Assembly: GCF_051233475.1 (NCBI RefSeq)
Contig: NZ_JBKFGH010000013.1
Coordinates: 1 to 64,000, forward strand
Direction: 5' to 3'
DNA from: Bacillus_BU sp051233475
GTDB lineage: Bacteria > Bacillota > Bacilli > Bacillales > Cytobacillaceae
Length of the DNA: 64,000 nucleotides
The notes beneath the pieces are model-generated. The model searched no databases, was not told the DNA's origin, and was given only the letters and a program-made list of their open reading frames with translations. Of this stretch, positions 26,759 to 35,568 are shown in pieces. Every line of letters starts with the position of its first letter. The first letter of the stretch is position 1. The position numbers and the translations under genes are program-made.

Positions 26759-28732
26759 ATGCCTTCTTTTTTGGATAAAAACTCCATGCGGTATTCGTTA
26801 TTAGGGCTAATAGGCTTAACGATCGTCCTTTTGGGGCTGTTAGCTTATTATAACTGGCTGCTTGGTTTAATTGGATTAATACTTGCGGCCATTCCATATT
26901 ACTTTATATTTTCATTTTCCAGAGAGCAGCGGAAAGAAGCTGAAGAATACATTTCCACCCTTTCTTACCGAGTAAAAAAAGTCGGTGAGGAAGCGTTAAT
27001 GGAGATGCCTATCGGAATTATGCTTATCAATGATGAATACCAAATTGAATGGACAAACCCATTTTTGTCCTCCTTTTTTCAGGAAGACCGCCTTGTTGGC
27101 AGATCGTTATACGATGTTGCTGATATCCTCATTCCATTAATAAAACAAGAAGTAGATACTGAAATTATTACCTTGTATGATCGGAAACTTCGAGTAATTC
27201 ATAAACGGGAAGAGCGTCTTTTATACTTTTTTGATGTCACCGAACAGACGGAGATAGAAAAAATGTATCGAGACGAGCGAACGGTAATTGGAATTATCTT
27301 TTTAGATAATTATGATGAATTAACACAAGGAATGGATGACCAAAGTCGAAGCAATATCAATAATTTAGTTACGTCCCTTTTAAATAACTGGGCAAGAGAA
27401 AATGGTGTGTTTCTCAAACGAATTTCATCCGAACGATTTATTGCCGTTTTTAATGAACATATTTTGCAGTTTTTAGAAAAAGGTAAGTTTACTGTTCTTG
27501 ATGAAGTAAGGGAAAGTACTTCTAAGCAAAACGTCCCTCTTACGCTTAGTATTGGTGTAGGAACTGGTGTCTCATCTTTACCGGAACTTGGAACTTTGGC
27601 ACAATCAAGCTTAGACCTAGCCTTGGGACGTGGCGGAGACCAGGTAGCGATTAAAAAGCCCAATGGTAAGGTTAAGTTTTTCGGAGGTAAAACAAACCCC
27701 GTTGAAAAACGGACTAGGGTTCGGGCCCGCGTCATTTCTCACGCATTAAAAGAATTAGTTTCTGCTAGTGATAAAGTGATCATTATGGGACATAAAAATC
27801 CTGATATGGATGCAATTGGTGCCTCAATTGGGATTTTAAAGGTTGCTCAAATGAATGAGCGAGAAGGATTTATTGTATTCGATAATAACCAAATGGATGC
27901 TAGCGTTGGCAGATTAATGCAGGAGATTAAGCAAAAAGAAGCGCTCTATTCGAGGTTAATTAGTCCAGAATTAGCTTTAGAGATTGCCACAGACCGCACC
28001 TTGCTGGTAATAGTTGATACACATAAACCTTCGTTAGTCATTGAAGAAAAACTGTTAATGAAAATCGATAATGTTGTGGTGATTGATCATCATCGCCGTG
28101 GTGAAGATTTTATAGAAAATCCTTTGCTCGTTTATATGGAACCATATGCGTCATCAACGGCTGAATTAGTAACAGAACTACTTGAGTATCAGCCAAAACG
28201 TGGTAAAATTGACATGCTTGAAGCTACTGCACTGTTAGCGGGAATTATTGTCGATACGAAAAGCTTTACTTTAAGGACTGGATCGAGAACGTTTGAGGCT
28301 GCCTCTTATTTACGTGCCCAAGGTGCGGATACGATTTTGGTTCAAAAATTTCTAAAAGAGGATATCCACGCTTATATAAAACGTTCCAAATTAATAGAAT
28401 CAGTTTACTTTTACCATGAGGGGATTGCTATTGCTAAAGGGAATGAAGATAGCATTTATGACCAAATTGTTATTGCCCAAGCTGCAGATACCTTACTTAC
28501 AATGAACGGCGTAATTGCCTCCTTTGTCCTCTCAAAACGCGGAGAGAATATTGTCGGTATAAGTGCACGATCTCTAGGAGATATCAATGTTCAAGTAATA
28601 ATGGAACATTTAAATGGGGGCGGACATTTGACGAATGCCGCCACACAAATATCAGATTTAACTGTTGATGAGGTTGAATTACTTCTTCAACAAACGATCG
28701 ATGAGTATTTAGAAGGGGGTAAAAAAGAATGA
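26759..28732 (+). CDS. gdpP: Cyclic-di-AMP phosphodiesterase GdpP (YybT)
   Basis: A 657-residue membrane enzyme that hydrolyses c-di-AMP to pApA. Two helices lie within residues 10-50, then a PAS-like domain and a degenerate GGDEF domain. The DHH domain has GHKNPDMDAIG and DHHRRGEDF, and DHHA1 ends with GGGHLTNAA. ATG 26759 has GGGAG eight bases upstream; the longer frame from 26708 lacks a ribosome site. It overlaps rplI by four bases. Confidence 0.97.
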   Translation: MPSFLDKNSMRYSLLGLIGLTIVLLGLLAYYNWLLGLIGLILAAIPYYFIFSFSREQRKEAEEYISTLSYRVKKVGEEALMEMPIGIMLINDEYQIEWTNPFLSSFFQEDRLVGRSLYDVADILIPLIKQEVDTEIITLYDRKLRVIHKREERLLYFFDVTEQTEIEKMYRDERTVIGIIFLDNYDELTQGMDDQSRSNINNLVTSLLNNWARENGVFLKRISSERFIAVFNEHILQFLEKGKFTVLDEVRESTSKQNVPLTLSIGVGTGVSSLPELGTLAQSSLDLALGRGGDQVAIKKPNGKVKFFGGKTNPVEKRTRVRARVISHALKELVSASDKVIIMGHKNPDMDAIGASIGILKVAQMNEREGFIVFDNNQMDASVGRLMQEIKQKEALYSRLISPELALEIATDRTLLVIVDTHKPSLVIEEKLLMKIDNVVVIDHHRRGEDFIENPLLVYMEPYASSTAELVTELLEYQPKRGKIDMLEATALLAGIIVDTKSFTLRTGSRTFEAASYLRAQGADTILVQKFLKEDIHAYIKRSKLIESVYFYHEGIAIAKGNEDSIYDQIVIAQAADTLLTMNGVIASFVLSKRGENIVGISARSLGDINVQVIMEHLNGGGHLTNAATQISDLTVDEVELLLQQTIDEYLEGGKKE

Positions 28733-29178
28733 AAGTAATATTTTTAAAGGATGTTAAGGGTAAAGGAAAAAAAGGTGAAGTTAAGAATGTTGCGGATGGA
28801 TATGCGCAAAACTTCCTTTTAAAACAGGGATTAGCGATAGAGGCTTCTCAAGCAAATGTAAGTACGTTAGATGCTCAAAAGAAAAAAGAAGCGAAGCTTG
28901 CTGAAAAAGAACTGGAACAAGCGAATGAATTAAAGGGTCAACTTGAAAAAATTACAGTTGAACTTTCAGCTAAATCCGGTGAAGGCGGACGACTTTTTGG
29001 GTCGATTACAAGTAAACAAATAGCTGAGGAATTGTTGAAAAAACATAAGATAAAAATTGATAAGCGTAAAATTGAATTGGAAGACGCTATTCGTAGTTTA
29101 GGGTTCACAAAGGTACCTGTAAAGCTTCATACAGAGGTTACAGCAACTTTAAATGTACATGTTAAAGAAGTAAACTAA
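28729..29178 (+). CDS. rplI: 50S ribosomal protein L9
   Basis: A 149-residue ribosomal protein with the compact N-terminal domain MKVIFLKDVKGKGKKGEV, the long connecting helix (about residues 41-75) and the C-terminal RNA-binding domain (GSITSKQIAEELLKKH). The ATG overlaps the gdpP stop as ATGA, so translation is coupled. Confidence 0.99.
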   Translation: MKVIFLKDVKGKGKKGEVKNVADGYAQNFLLKQGLAIEASQANVSTLDAQKKKEAKLAEKELEQANELKGQLEKITVELSAKSGEGGRLFGSITSKQIAEELLKKHKIKIDKRKIELEDAIRSLGFTKVPVKLHTEVTATLNVHVKEVN

Positions 29179-29230
29179 ATTTGGCAGTTCACTTCCGAAT
29201 TAAATCTGTTAAAATAAAAGAGTTGAACTA

Positions 29231-29263
29231 TTAAGGTGATCGGTATGAACTGATCACTTTTTT
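29231..29263 (+). terminator. Hairpin terminator between rplI and dnaC
   Basis: The stem AAGGTGATC...GATCACTTT is followed by more T residues. Confidence 0.75.
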
Positions 29264-29316
29264 CATATTAAAACAATTAATTGGAATCATCCCTCTCAAA
29301 AAGGAGGTCATAATAG

Positions 29317-30681
29317 ATGAATGATGTTTTTGTAGATCGTCTTCCTCCCCAAAATATTGAAGCCGAACAGGCGGTATTAGGGGCAATATTTCTTGAGCCC
29401 TCGGCCTTAACACTTGCTTCTGAGATTCTCATCCCTGAGGACTTTTACCGAGCTTCTCATCAAAAAATATTTACTGTCATGCTTAAGCTTAACGATCAGG
29501 GGAAAGCAGTAGATTTAATTACTGTTACCGAAGATTTAGCGGCAGCAAAATTACTTGAGGATACCGGCGGTGTTAGTTATTTAAGTGAGCTTGCTGCCTC
29601 TGTTCCAACGGCTGCAAATATTGAATACTATGCGAAAATCGTAGAAGAGAAATCATTGTTGCGTAGATTGATTCGTACCGCAACCGATATTGCCCAAGAT
29701 GGATATAATCGTGAGGATGAAGTAAATACTCTTTTAAGTGAAGCAGAGAAAAATATTTTAGCAGTTGCTCAGCGCAAAAATGCGGGTGCGTTTCATAATA
29801 TTAAAGACGTATTGGTTAGAACCTATGACAATATTGAACTATTAAATAATCGTAAAGGTGATATTACCGGGATCGCAACGGGATTTGCCGAGCTTGACCG
29901 GATGACGGCCGGTTTCCAGCGCAACGATTTAATTATTGTTGCAGCCCGTCCTTCTGTTGGTAAAACAGCCTTTGCATTAAACATTGCTCAAAATGTTGCC
30001 ACGAAAACAGGAGAAAATGTAGCCATTTTCAGCCTTGAGATGGGTGCAGAACAGCTAGTCATGCGTATGCTCTGTGCCGAAGGAAATATCAATGCCCAGA
30101 ATTTGCGAACGGGTTCTCTTACTGATGAGGACTGGGGAAAGCTGACGATGGCGATGGGAAGTCTCTCAAACGCTGGTATTTTTATTGATGATACTCCAGG
30201 TGTTCGAATCGGTGATATCCGGTCGAAATGTCGCCGTTTAAAGCAAGAACATGGTCTAGGCATGATTTTAATAGACTATTTGCAGTTAATCCAAGGGAAT
30301 GGCCGTCCTGGCGAAAATCGTCAGCAAGAAGTATCGGAAATTTCCCGTTCATTAAAAGCCCTTGCCCGTGAATTACAAGTACCGGTTATTGCCTTATCGC
30401 AGTTGTCTCGTGGTGTTGAGCAGCGTCAAGATAAGCGGCCGATGATGTCTGATATTCGTGAATCAGGAAGTATTGAGCAGGATGCTGATATTGTTGCCTT
30501 CCTATATCGTGACGATTATTATGACAAGGAAACCGAAAATAAAAATATTATTGAAATTATTATTGCAAAACAACGTAATGGTCCGGTTGGAACGGTCCAG
30601 TTAGCATTTGTTAAAGAGTATAATAAGTTTGTAAACTTAGAGACTCGCTATGGTGAATCTTCTATGCCACCTGGTGCATAA
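29317..30681 (+). CDS. dnaC: Replicative DNA helicase DnaC (DnaB family)
   Basis: The 454-residue hexameric helicase (named DnaC in Bacillus, DnaB elsewhere). The N-terminal DnaB domain begins PPQNIEAEQAVLGAIF; the RecA-like domain has Walker A ARPSVGKTAFALN, Walker B LILIDYLQL-type DYLQLIQG and the arginine-rich finger region. No intein interrupts the P-loop. ATG 29317 follows AAAGGAGG. Confidence 0.98.
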   Translation: MNDVFVDRLPPQNIEAEQAVLGAIFLEPSALTLASEILIPEDFYRASHQKIFTVMLKLNDQGKAVDLITVTEDLAAAKLLEDTGGVSYLSELAASVPTAANIEYYAKIVEEKSLLRRLIRTATDIAQDGYNREDEVNTLLSEAEKNILAVAQRKNAGAFHNIKDVLVRTYDNIELLNNRKGDITGIATGFAELDRMTAGFQRNDLIIVAARPSVGKTAFALNIAQNVATKTGENVAIFSLEMGAEQLVMRMLCAEGNINAQNLRTGSLTDEDWGKLTMAMGSLSNAGIFIDDTPGVRIGDIRSKCRRLKQEHGLGMILIDYLQLIQGNGRPGENRQQEVSEISRSLKALARELQVPVIALSQLSRGVEQRQDKRPMMSDIRESGSIEQDADIVAFLYRDDYYDKETENKNIIEIIIAKQRNGPVGTVQLAFVKEYNKFVNLETRYGESSMPPGA

Positions 30682-30702
30682 TCAATATTTTTTTCAAAAT
30701 TT

Positions 30703-30735
30703 CAAGGTCAGCCTATTAATAGGTTGACCTTTTTT
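30703..30735 (+). terminator. Terminator after dnaC
   Basis: The hairpin AAGGTCA-gCCTATTAATAGGt-TGACCTT is followed by T residues. Confidence 0.88.
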
Positions 30736-30828
30736 GATGGGAAATATACATCTTAATTTTAATATTTTAAAAAAATATTATTATAGCTCAATTATGAACT
30801 CTTACTCTCAATCATTAGTTTTCCGAAC

Positions 30829-30861
30829 GTAAAATAAAAGTTTTGTTAAAATGTTCGTGTT
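30829..30861. promoter_or_regulatory. Tandem PurBox (PurR operator) upstream of purA
   Basis: CCGAAC (30833-30838) and the inverted half ATGTTCGTG (30851-30859, reading CACGAACAT on the other strand) form the inverted pair expected of Bacillus PurR sites, with one mismatch in the second box. It lies just upstream of the purA promoter. Confidence 0.8.
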
Positions 30862-30864
30862 TTA

Positions 30865-30894
30865 TTGACTTTTTACGCAGTTAATTGATAAAAT
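30865..30894 (+). promoter_or_regulatory. purA promoter
   Basis: TTGACT (30865-30870) and TAAAAT (30889-30894) have an 18-base spacer, with the PurBoxes immediately upstream. Confidence 0.7.
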
Positions 30895-30948
30895 TAGGAT
30901 GTTTGAATCGGAAAGTAAATTATATATGTAACCTGGGAGGTTCTATTA

Positions 30949-32235
30949 ATGTCATCTGTTGTAGTTGTCGGTTCGCAGTGGGGCGATGAGGGTAAAGGAA
31001 AAATTACAGATTTCTTATCAGAAAATGCGGAAGTTATTGCCCGTTATCAAGGTGGGAATAATGCCGGACACACGATTCGGTTCAATGGTGTAACCTATAA
31101 ATTGCATTTAATTCCATCTGGGATTTTCTATAAGGAAAAAATAAGTGTGATCGGTAACGGAATGGTAGTAGATCCCAAAGCACTTGTGGCTGAGCTTGCT
31201 TACCTTCATGAAAGAGGAGTTTCAACTGAAAATCTTCGCATTAGCAATCGCGCTCATGTTATTCTTCCTTATCACCTTAAATTAGATGAAGTGGAAGAAG
31301 ACCGTAAAGGTGCAAATAAAATTGGAACAACTAAAAAAGGAATCGGTCCAGCTTACATGGACAAGGCAGCTCGTATTGGAATTAGAATGGCTGACTTGCT
31401 AGATCGTGAAGTATTTGAAGAAAAATTAACACGTAATCTTGAAGAGAAAAATCGCTTGTTTGAGCGTATTTATGAAACAGAAGGCTTCAAAATTGAAGAT
31501 ATTTTAGATGAATATTATGAATATGGCCAACAAGTTAAGCAATATGTTTGCGATACTTCCGTTGTGTTAAACGATGCATTAGATGAAGGTCGTCGCGTTT
31601 TATTTGAAGGTGCACAAGGTGTAATGCTTGATATCGATCAAGGTACATACCCATTTGTAACATCTTCAAACCCTGTTGCAGGTGGAGTGACGATCGGTTC
31701 TGGTGTAGGCCCTACGAAAATTAACCACGTTGTTGGGGTATGTAAAGCTTATACAACTCGTGTTGGTGATGGACCATTCCCAACCGAGTTAGATAATGAG
31801 ATTGGACATCAAATTCGTGAGGTAGGCCGAGAATACGGTACTACAACTGGTAGACCGCGTCGCGTAGGCTGGTTCGATAGTGTGGTTGTACGCCATGCTC
31901 GCCGCGTAAGTGGTATTACGGATTTATCATTAAATTCCATTGACGTTTTAACTGGACTTGAAACGGTGAAAATTTGTGTCGCTTACGATTATAACGGTGA
32001 AATGATTACGGAATATCCTGCTAACTTAAAGATTTTAGCAGAATGTAAGCCGGTATATGAAGAGCTTCCTGGTTGGACTGAGGATATTACTGGTTGTAAA
32101 TCACTTGATGAATTACCAGCAAATGCACGTCACTACTTAGAACGTGTTTCTCAGCTAACAGGGATTCCATTATCAATCTTCTCTGTTGGTCCAGATCGTA
32201 ATCAAACAAATGTTGTGTTTAGTCCTTGGAGATAA
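30949..32235 (+). CDS. purA: Adenylosuccinate synthetase
   Basis: The 428-residue enzyme joins IMP and aspartate with GTP hydrolysis in the first committed step to AMP. The GDEGKGK P-loop-like motif (QWGDEGKGKITDFL) is at residues 11-24, followed by GGNNAGHTI and the conserved GIGPAY motif. ATG 30949 follows GGGAGG. PurR boxes upstream indicate purine repression. Confidence 0.99.
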   Translation: MSSVVVVGSQWGDEGKGKITDFLSENAEVIARYQGGNNAGHTIRFNGVTYKLHLIPSGIFYKEKISVIGNGMVVDPKALVAELAYLHERGVSTENLRISNRAHVILPYHLKLDEVEEDRKGANKIGTTKKGIGPAYMDKAARIGIRMADLLDREVFEEKLTRNLEEKNRLFERIYETEGFKIEDILDEYYEYGQQVKQYVCDTSVVLNDALDEGRRVLFEGAQGVMLDIDQGTYPFVTSSNPVAGGVTIGSGVGPTKINHVVGVCKAYTTRVGDGPFPTELDNEIGHQIREVGREYGTTTGRPRRVGWFDSVVVRHARRVSGITDLSLNSIDVLTGLETVKICVAYDYNGEMITEYPANLKILAECKPVYEELPGWTEDITGCKSLDELPANARHYLERVSQLTGIPLSIFSVGPDRNQTNVVFSPWR

Positions 32236-32260
32236 TTCTTCGGGTTGGGTTTTGGGAAAA

Positions 32261-32295
32261 TGGCGTGCAGTTTTCGGGCTGCGCGTCGTTTTTTT
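32261..32295 (+). terminator. Terminator after purA
   Basis: The GC-rich stem GGCGTGCAG...CTGCGCGTC (two wobble pairs) is followed by T8. Confidence 0.75.
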
Positions 32296-32438
32296 TATGC
32301 GGGAAGTTGAGTGTCTAACGCTGTGATTAAAAGGGTTTGATGTGTTTACTGGTCGCGAGTGAGGGGGATCTGCGGGCAAAATCATCGCTGGGAGATGAGA
32401 TGGGGATTATTTCAGAGTTTGATCTATATATGTGGAAA

Positions 32439-32596
32439 TTGTCTCATATATTTTGAGCTTGTCCGATATAGTTGAAAGTTGTCCCATAAAATTTTGGACT
32501 TGTCCGATAAATTTCGAAAGTTGGTCCATAAATTTCAGAACTTGTCCGATATATTTCAAAAGTTGTCCCATAAAAATTTCGAAGTGTCCCATATCC
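32439..32596. repeat. Tandem array of about eight 20-22 bp units with alternating subtypes
   Basis: Units begin TTGTCC and continue CATA or CGATA. Their starts lie at 32439, 32459, 32479, 32500, 32521, 32542, 32563 and 32585. Units 1, 3 and 5 carry CATA and end GAGC, GGAC or GAAC; units 2, 4 and 6 carry CGATA and end AAAG; unit 7 breaks the ending pattern (CGAAG). The basic unit is therefore a dimer of about 42 bp. On the minus strand the 21-bp period gives a seven-residue repeat (F-M/I-G-Q-L/V-x-K), but no ribosome site supports translation. The rest of the 32300-32860 gap is AT-rich with no gene. Confidence 0.9.
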
Positions 32597-32865
32597 ACAT
32601 TTAAATGAGCATAAGCGCTCTCCCGTGAGCTAATATTTTTTAAAAAACCAAGATTTCTTTAAAAAATAAGATGCTTTTACTAAAAAAAGCAAAATTCCCT
32701 TAATATTTGATTCGGATTTAATGAAAAACCCAAAAAAATCTGTTGTTTTTCCATGAAGAGGAAGGTTTTTCCGAAATTTGATGAGGTATTATTTAGCGAA
32801 TGTAAAAACTTTAGTCTGAAATCTCAATTATGATAAAGTTTATTTTTATTTTTTTAAAAAAAGTG

Positions 32866-32895
32866 TTGTGCAAAACGAATTAACTGTGATAATAT
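32866..32895 (+). promoter_or_regulatory. tRNA cluster promoter
   Basis: TTGTGC (32866-32871) and TAATAT (32890-32895), 18-base spacer, 25 bases before the truncated tRNA copy. The predicted transcript includes that copy and all four tRNAs. Confidence 0.6.
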
Positions 32896-32919
32896 AAAAA
32901 ACGTCGTTAAGAAATGTAC

Positions 32920-32945
32920 GAGCCATTAGCTCAGTCGGTAGAGCA
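32920..32945 (+). pseudogene. Truncated tRNA-Lys copy: acceptor 5' strand and D arm only
   Basis: Twenty-six bases are identical to the first 26 bases of the intact tRNA-Lys at 33061, and the three preceding bases also match. Identity ends abruptly before the anticodon arm. No matching acceptor 3' strand follows, so this cannot be a tRNA. Confidence 0.9.
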
Positions 32946-33057
32946 ACGAGCAACACATCATTGTGATTGCTACGAGTTGTACCCATCGAGCAGCAACTTG
33001 AATAATCTTTCTGAGATGGGGACATCCGACGAAAGACTAATATAGGGTTGTTATTAA
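32946..33057 (+). ncRNA. Structured tail of unknown function between truncated and intact tRNA-Lys
   Basis: Three hairpins follow each other: AGCAACACA-tcat-TGTG-a-TTGCT (near 32949-32972), AGTTG...CAACT (near 32975-32999), and TCTTTC-tga-GATG-ggga-CATC-cgac-GAAAGA (33006-33036) with a GNRA-type GGGA loop. It would be transcribed with the tRNAs. No known RNA family is recognised. Confidence 0.4.
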
Positions 33058-33060
33058 TAC

Positions 33061-33136
33061 GAGCCATTAGCTCAGTCGGTAGAGCATCTGACTTTTAATC
33101 AGAGGGTCGAAGGTTCGAGTCCTTCATGGCTCACCA
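33061..33136 (+). tRNA. trnK: tRNA-Lys (anticodon TTT)
   Basis: A complete cloverleaf with acceptor GAGCCAT/ATGGCTC, anticodon loop CTTTTAA and an encoded CCA end. Confidence 0.98.
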
Positions 33137-33152
33137 TTTATATTTTTAATAT

Positions 33153-33224
33153 GGCCCCTTGGTCAAGCGGTTAAGACACCGCCCTTTCACGGCGGTAACA
33201 CGGGTTCGAATCCCGTAGGGGTCA
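33153..33224 (+). tRNA. trnE: tRNA-Glu (anticodon TTC)
   Basis: Acceptor GGCCCCT/AGGGGTC, anticodon stem CCGCC/GGCGG with loop CTTTCAC, T loop GTTCGAATC. The CCA end is not encoded. Confidence 0.97.
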
Positions 33225-33231
33225 TCGGCAC

Positions 33232-33284
33232 ATAGTTGGCTGGCGAAAAGCTGGCAAGGACGGTTTCAAGCTGGTCAACTATTT
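33232..33284. other. Hairpin spacer between tRNA-Glu and tRNA-Asp
   Basis: ATAGTTG (about 33233) pairs with CAACTAT (about 33276), enclosing GGCTGGC/GCTGGC-type internal repeats. It may guide tRNA processing or be a decayed repeat. Confidence 0.4.
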
Positions 33285-33293
33285 AATATATAT

Positions 33294-33370
33294 GGTCCGG
33301 TAGTTCAGTTGGTTAGAATGCCTGCCTGTCACGCAGGAGGTCGCGGGTTCGAGTCCCGTCCGGACCGCCA
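33294..33370 (+). tRNA. trnD: tRNA-Asp (anticodon GTC)
   Basis: Acceptor GGTCCGG/CCGGACC, anticodon loop CTGTCAC, encoded GCCA end. Confidence 0.98.
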
Positions 33371-33378
33371 TATTGAAT

Positions 33379-33451
33379 GGCTCAGTAGCTCAGTCGGTAG
33401 AGCAAAGGACTGAAAATCCTTGTGTCGGCGGTTCGATTCCGTCCTGAGCCA
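33379..33451 (+). tRNA. trnF: tRNA-Phe (anticodon GAA)
   Basis: Acceptor GGCTCAG/CTGAGCC, anticodon loop CTGAAAA. CCA is not encoded. Confidence 0.96.
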
Positions 33452-33459
33452 TCAAAAAT

Positions 33460-33489
33460 TAAAAGAGTACACGCTGTGTGCTCTTTTTT
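33460..33489 (+). terminator. tRNA cluster terminator
   Basis: AAAAGAGTACAC-gctg-TGTGCTCTTTT followed by T residues. Confidence 0.9.
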
Positions 33490-33505
33490 GTAACACTAAT
33501 GTAAT
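33489..33505 (+). promoter_or_regulatory. WalR-type box upstream of the M23 peptidase gene
   Basis: TGTAAC-ACTAA-TGTAAT matches the WalR consensus of two TGTWAH hexamers with 5-base spacing. It lies about 320 bases before the peptidase start. The remainder of 33506-33811 is AT-rich, with a hairpin CTTTTTACC...GGTAAAG at 33696-33720 and no gene. Confidence 0.55.
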
Positions 33506-33811
33506 CTCCCTTTTGCTACAGTGAAAATGATTGTTAAAGTCCCGTCTTATTACAAACGCTGTAAAACGCGTAATACTAGCGTTTCGTCAAAAACCTCCCA
33601 CATACAACTGTTGAAAACCCTTCCATTTCTATTCCATATTCCGACATAAAATGACAGTAATTATACATTTATGTTACATTATTAAGTCTATTAAACTTTT
33701 TACCTATTTTTATGGTAAAGTAAAAAAGTCGAAAATTGTAAGAGATACCATCTTTTTTGACAAAATACGATATTACTAGACTGTTTGTTACCGTTTTATA
33801 GGAGGATTATA

Positions 33812-35299
33812 ATGAGTAAATGGAAAATCAGCTTGTCCAACCTTACGGGCAAAACAACAGCAAGTTTCTTTCCGCAAGTGAAGAAGGTTGTATACACAGC
33901 AGCAGCTGTGACTGCATTATCCTTTGGTATTCACACTGCCCCCCTAGCCCTAGCAAGTGCTACTGGTTCGGAAACGACCACGGTATATTATGTGTATTAT
34001 AATGATGAATATATAGGAACTGTTTCTAGTAAAAAGGCTATTGAAACAGTGGTAAACAAGAAGATAAAAGAAACAAAAACGAACTTCGGTGGAGTGGAAC
34101 TTACTACCGGGTCTCAATTAACCTACATACCTGAACAGGTTTTTCGCTCCAGTGTCTCTACTAATAATGAAGAGGTTGTAAAAAAGGTTAAAGAGAAGCT
34201 AACGGTTCAAGCAGAAGCTACAGCCATCGATCTTGATGGAAAACAAGCTGTCTTTGTGGATAGCAAAAAAACTGCAGAAGAGGTTATCAAGAAACTTAAA
34301 CTTCAATACGTTACAGAAGATCAATTAAACGTAGTTGAGGCTAGAAAGAAAGACCCTTCTATTACTTTACCACCGCTGCAATTAAATGAAACGCGTGTCC
34401 TTGATGTGCGCTTATCAAAGAATGTTTCTTTTTCTAAGGCGAATGTAACACCAGATCAAATTTTGACGGTTGATAATGCCATTAAACTCCTACAGTCAGG
34501 TACACTTGAACAAAAGAAATATCAAGTTCAAGAAGGAGACGTATTAGGTTCAATCGCTAATGGTCATGGGTTAACTTTACAGCAAATGGTTGAAATTAAT
34601 CCTGGATTAACTGAAGAGTCTGTTCTTCAAATTGGTCAGGAAGTTAATATTACTGTTCATGTCCCATTAATCGAAGTTGCAGTCGATAAAGAGTCGCTTG
34701 TTACGGAAACGATTCCGTATACTACTGAAACAGTTGAGGATGCTAACTTATCTAAAGGTGACAAAAAGGTAAGACAGGAAGGCCAAAACGGTGAAAGACA
34801 AGCGTCATACACCATATCAGAACAAAATGGCAATATTGTCAGCAAGCAAGAAATTAGCTCAAATATTACAATTCAACCGATCAATGAAGTAATTGTCAAA
34901 GGAACAAAGGTTGTTCCATCCCGTGGTGACGGATCGCTAGCATGGCCAACAGTAGGTGGTTATGTTTCCAGCCAAATGGGTTACCGTGGCGGCAAAATGC
35001 ATAAAGGAATTGATATTGCTCGTCCAAGCAGTTACACCATTAAGGCCGCTGACAATGGAATCGTTGTTTCAGCAGGTTGGGATGGCGGTTACGGTAATAA
35101 AGTGGTCATTGACCATCAAAATGGAATCCGGACTGTATATGGCCACCTTGCATCAATCGGGGTTCGCACTGGTCAAACAGTTGCAAAAGGTTCAAGTATT
35201 GGAGTAATGGGATCTACAGGGGATTCGACAGGCGTACACCTACATTTTGAAGTTTATAGAAATGGAAGCCTGCAAAATCCGATTTCCTACTTGCGTTAA
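33812..35299 (+). CDS. Cell-wall endopeptidase with LysM, G5 and M23 domains
   Basis: A 495-residue exported protein that probably cleaves peptidoglycan cross-bridges. A hydrophobic export segment lies at about residues 25-48. A LysM motif (YQVQEGDVLGSIANGHG...) starts near residue 245, a G5 domain (TETIPYTTETVED...) near 305, and the C-terminal LytM/M23 domain has the zinc ligands HKGIDIA and HLHFEV. ATG 33812 follows AGGAGG; the longer frame lacks a site. Its position before walR and the upstream WalR-type box make it a likely WalRK target. Confidence 0.92.
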   Translation: MSKWKISLSNLTGKTTASFFPQVKKVVYTAAAVTALSFGIHTAPLALASATGSETTTVYYVYYNDEYIGTVSSKKAIETVVNKKIKETKTNFGGVELTTGSQLTYIPEQVFRSSVSTNNEEVVKKVKEKLTVQAEATAIDLDGKQAVFVDSKKTAEEVIKKLKLQYVTEDQLNVVEARKKDPSITLPPLQLNETRVLDVRLSKNVSFSKANVTPDQILTVDNAIKLLQSGTLEQKKYQVQEGDVLGSIANGHGLTLQQMVEINPGLTEESVLQIGQEVNITVHVPLIEVAVDKESLVTETIPYTTETVEDANLSKGDKKVRQEGQNGERQASYTISEQNGNIVSKQEISSNITIQPINEVIVKGTKVVPSRGDGSLAWPTVGGYVSSQMGYRGGKMHKGIDIARPSSYTIKAADNGIVVSAGWDGGYGNKVVIDHQNGIRTVYGHLASIGVRTGQTVAKGSSIGVMGSTGDSTGVHLHFEVYRNGSLQNPISYLR

Positions 35300-35307
35300 T
35301 TCATTCA

Positions 35308-35347
35308 CTAGTCTCTAGACTCTTGTAAGTCTAGGGGCTTTTTATTT
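35308..35347 (+). terminator. Terminator after the M23 peptidase gene
   Basis: AGTCTCTAGACT-cttgta-AGTCTAGGGGCT followed by T5. Confidence 0.82.
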
Positions 35348-35568
35348 TATTCTGGGAATGCAGTTGTTTTAATTACCTGTATTGGGATAAGTTAAAAGCC
35401 TCCCTCCTCTTTTCCATGGAAATGTTACATGGTAAAGTAAAATAGTAGAATTTTTGAAATTAAGTCCTTTTTGAAATACTAAGCGAAAAAATAAATATAG
35501 GATTTCTAGTTTTTTACCATTTATATAAGCAAGGGGATTGTAAAACCCCAGATAAAGGAGCAAAAAAG

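Noticed and set aside
32439..32596. CRISPR array
   Set aside because: Units are directly adjacent with no unique spacers, are imperfect, and no cas gene is near.
32407..32598. Minus-strand 63-codon frame with a seven-residue repeat
   Set aside because: It follows automatically from the 21-bp period of the DNA array; there is no ribosome site or recognisable protein.
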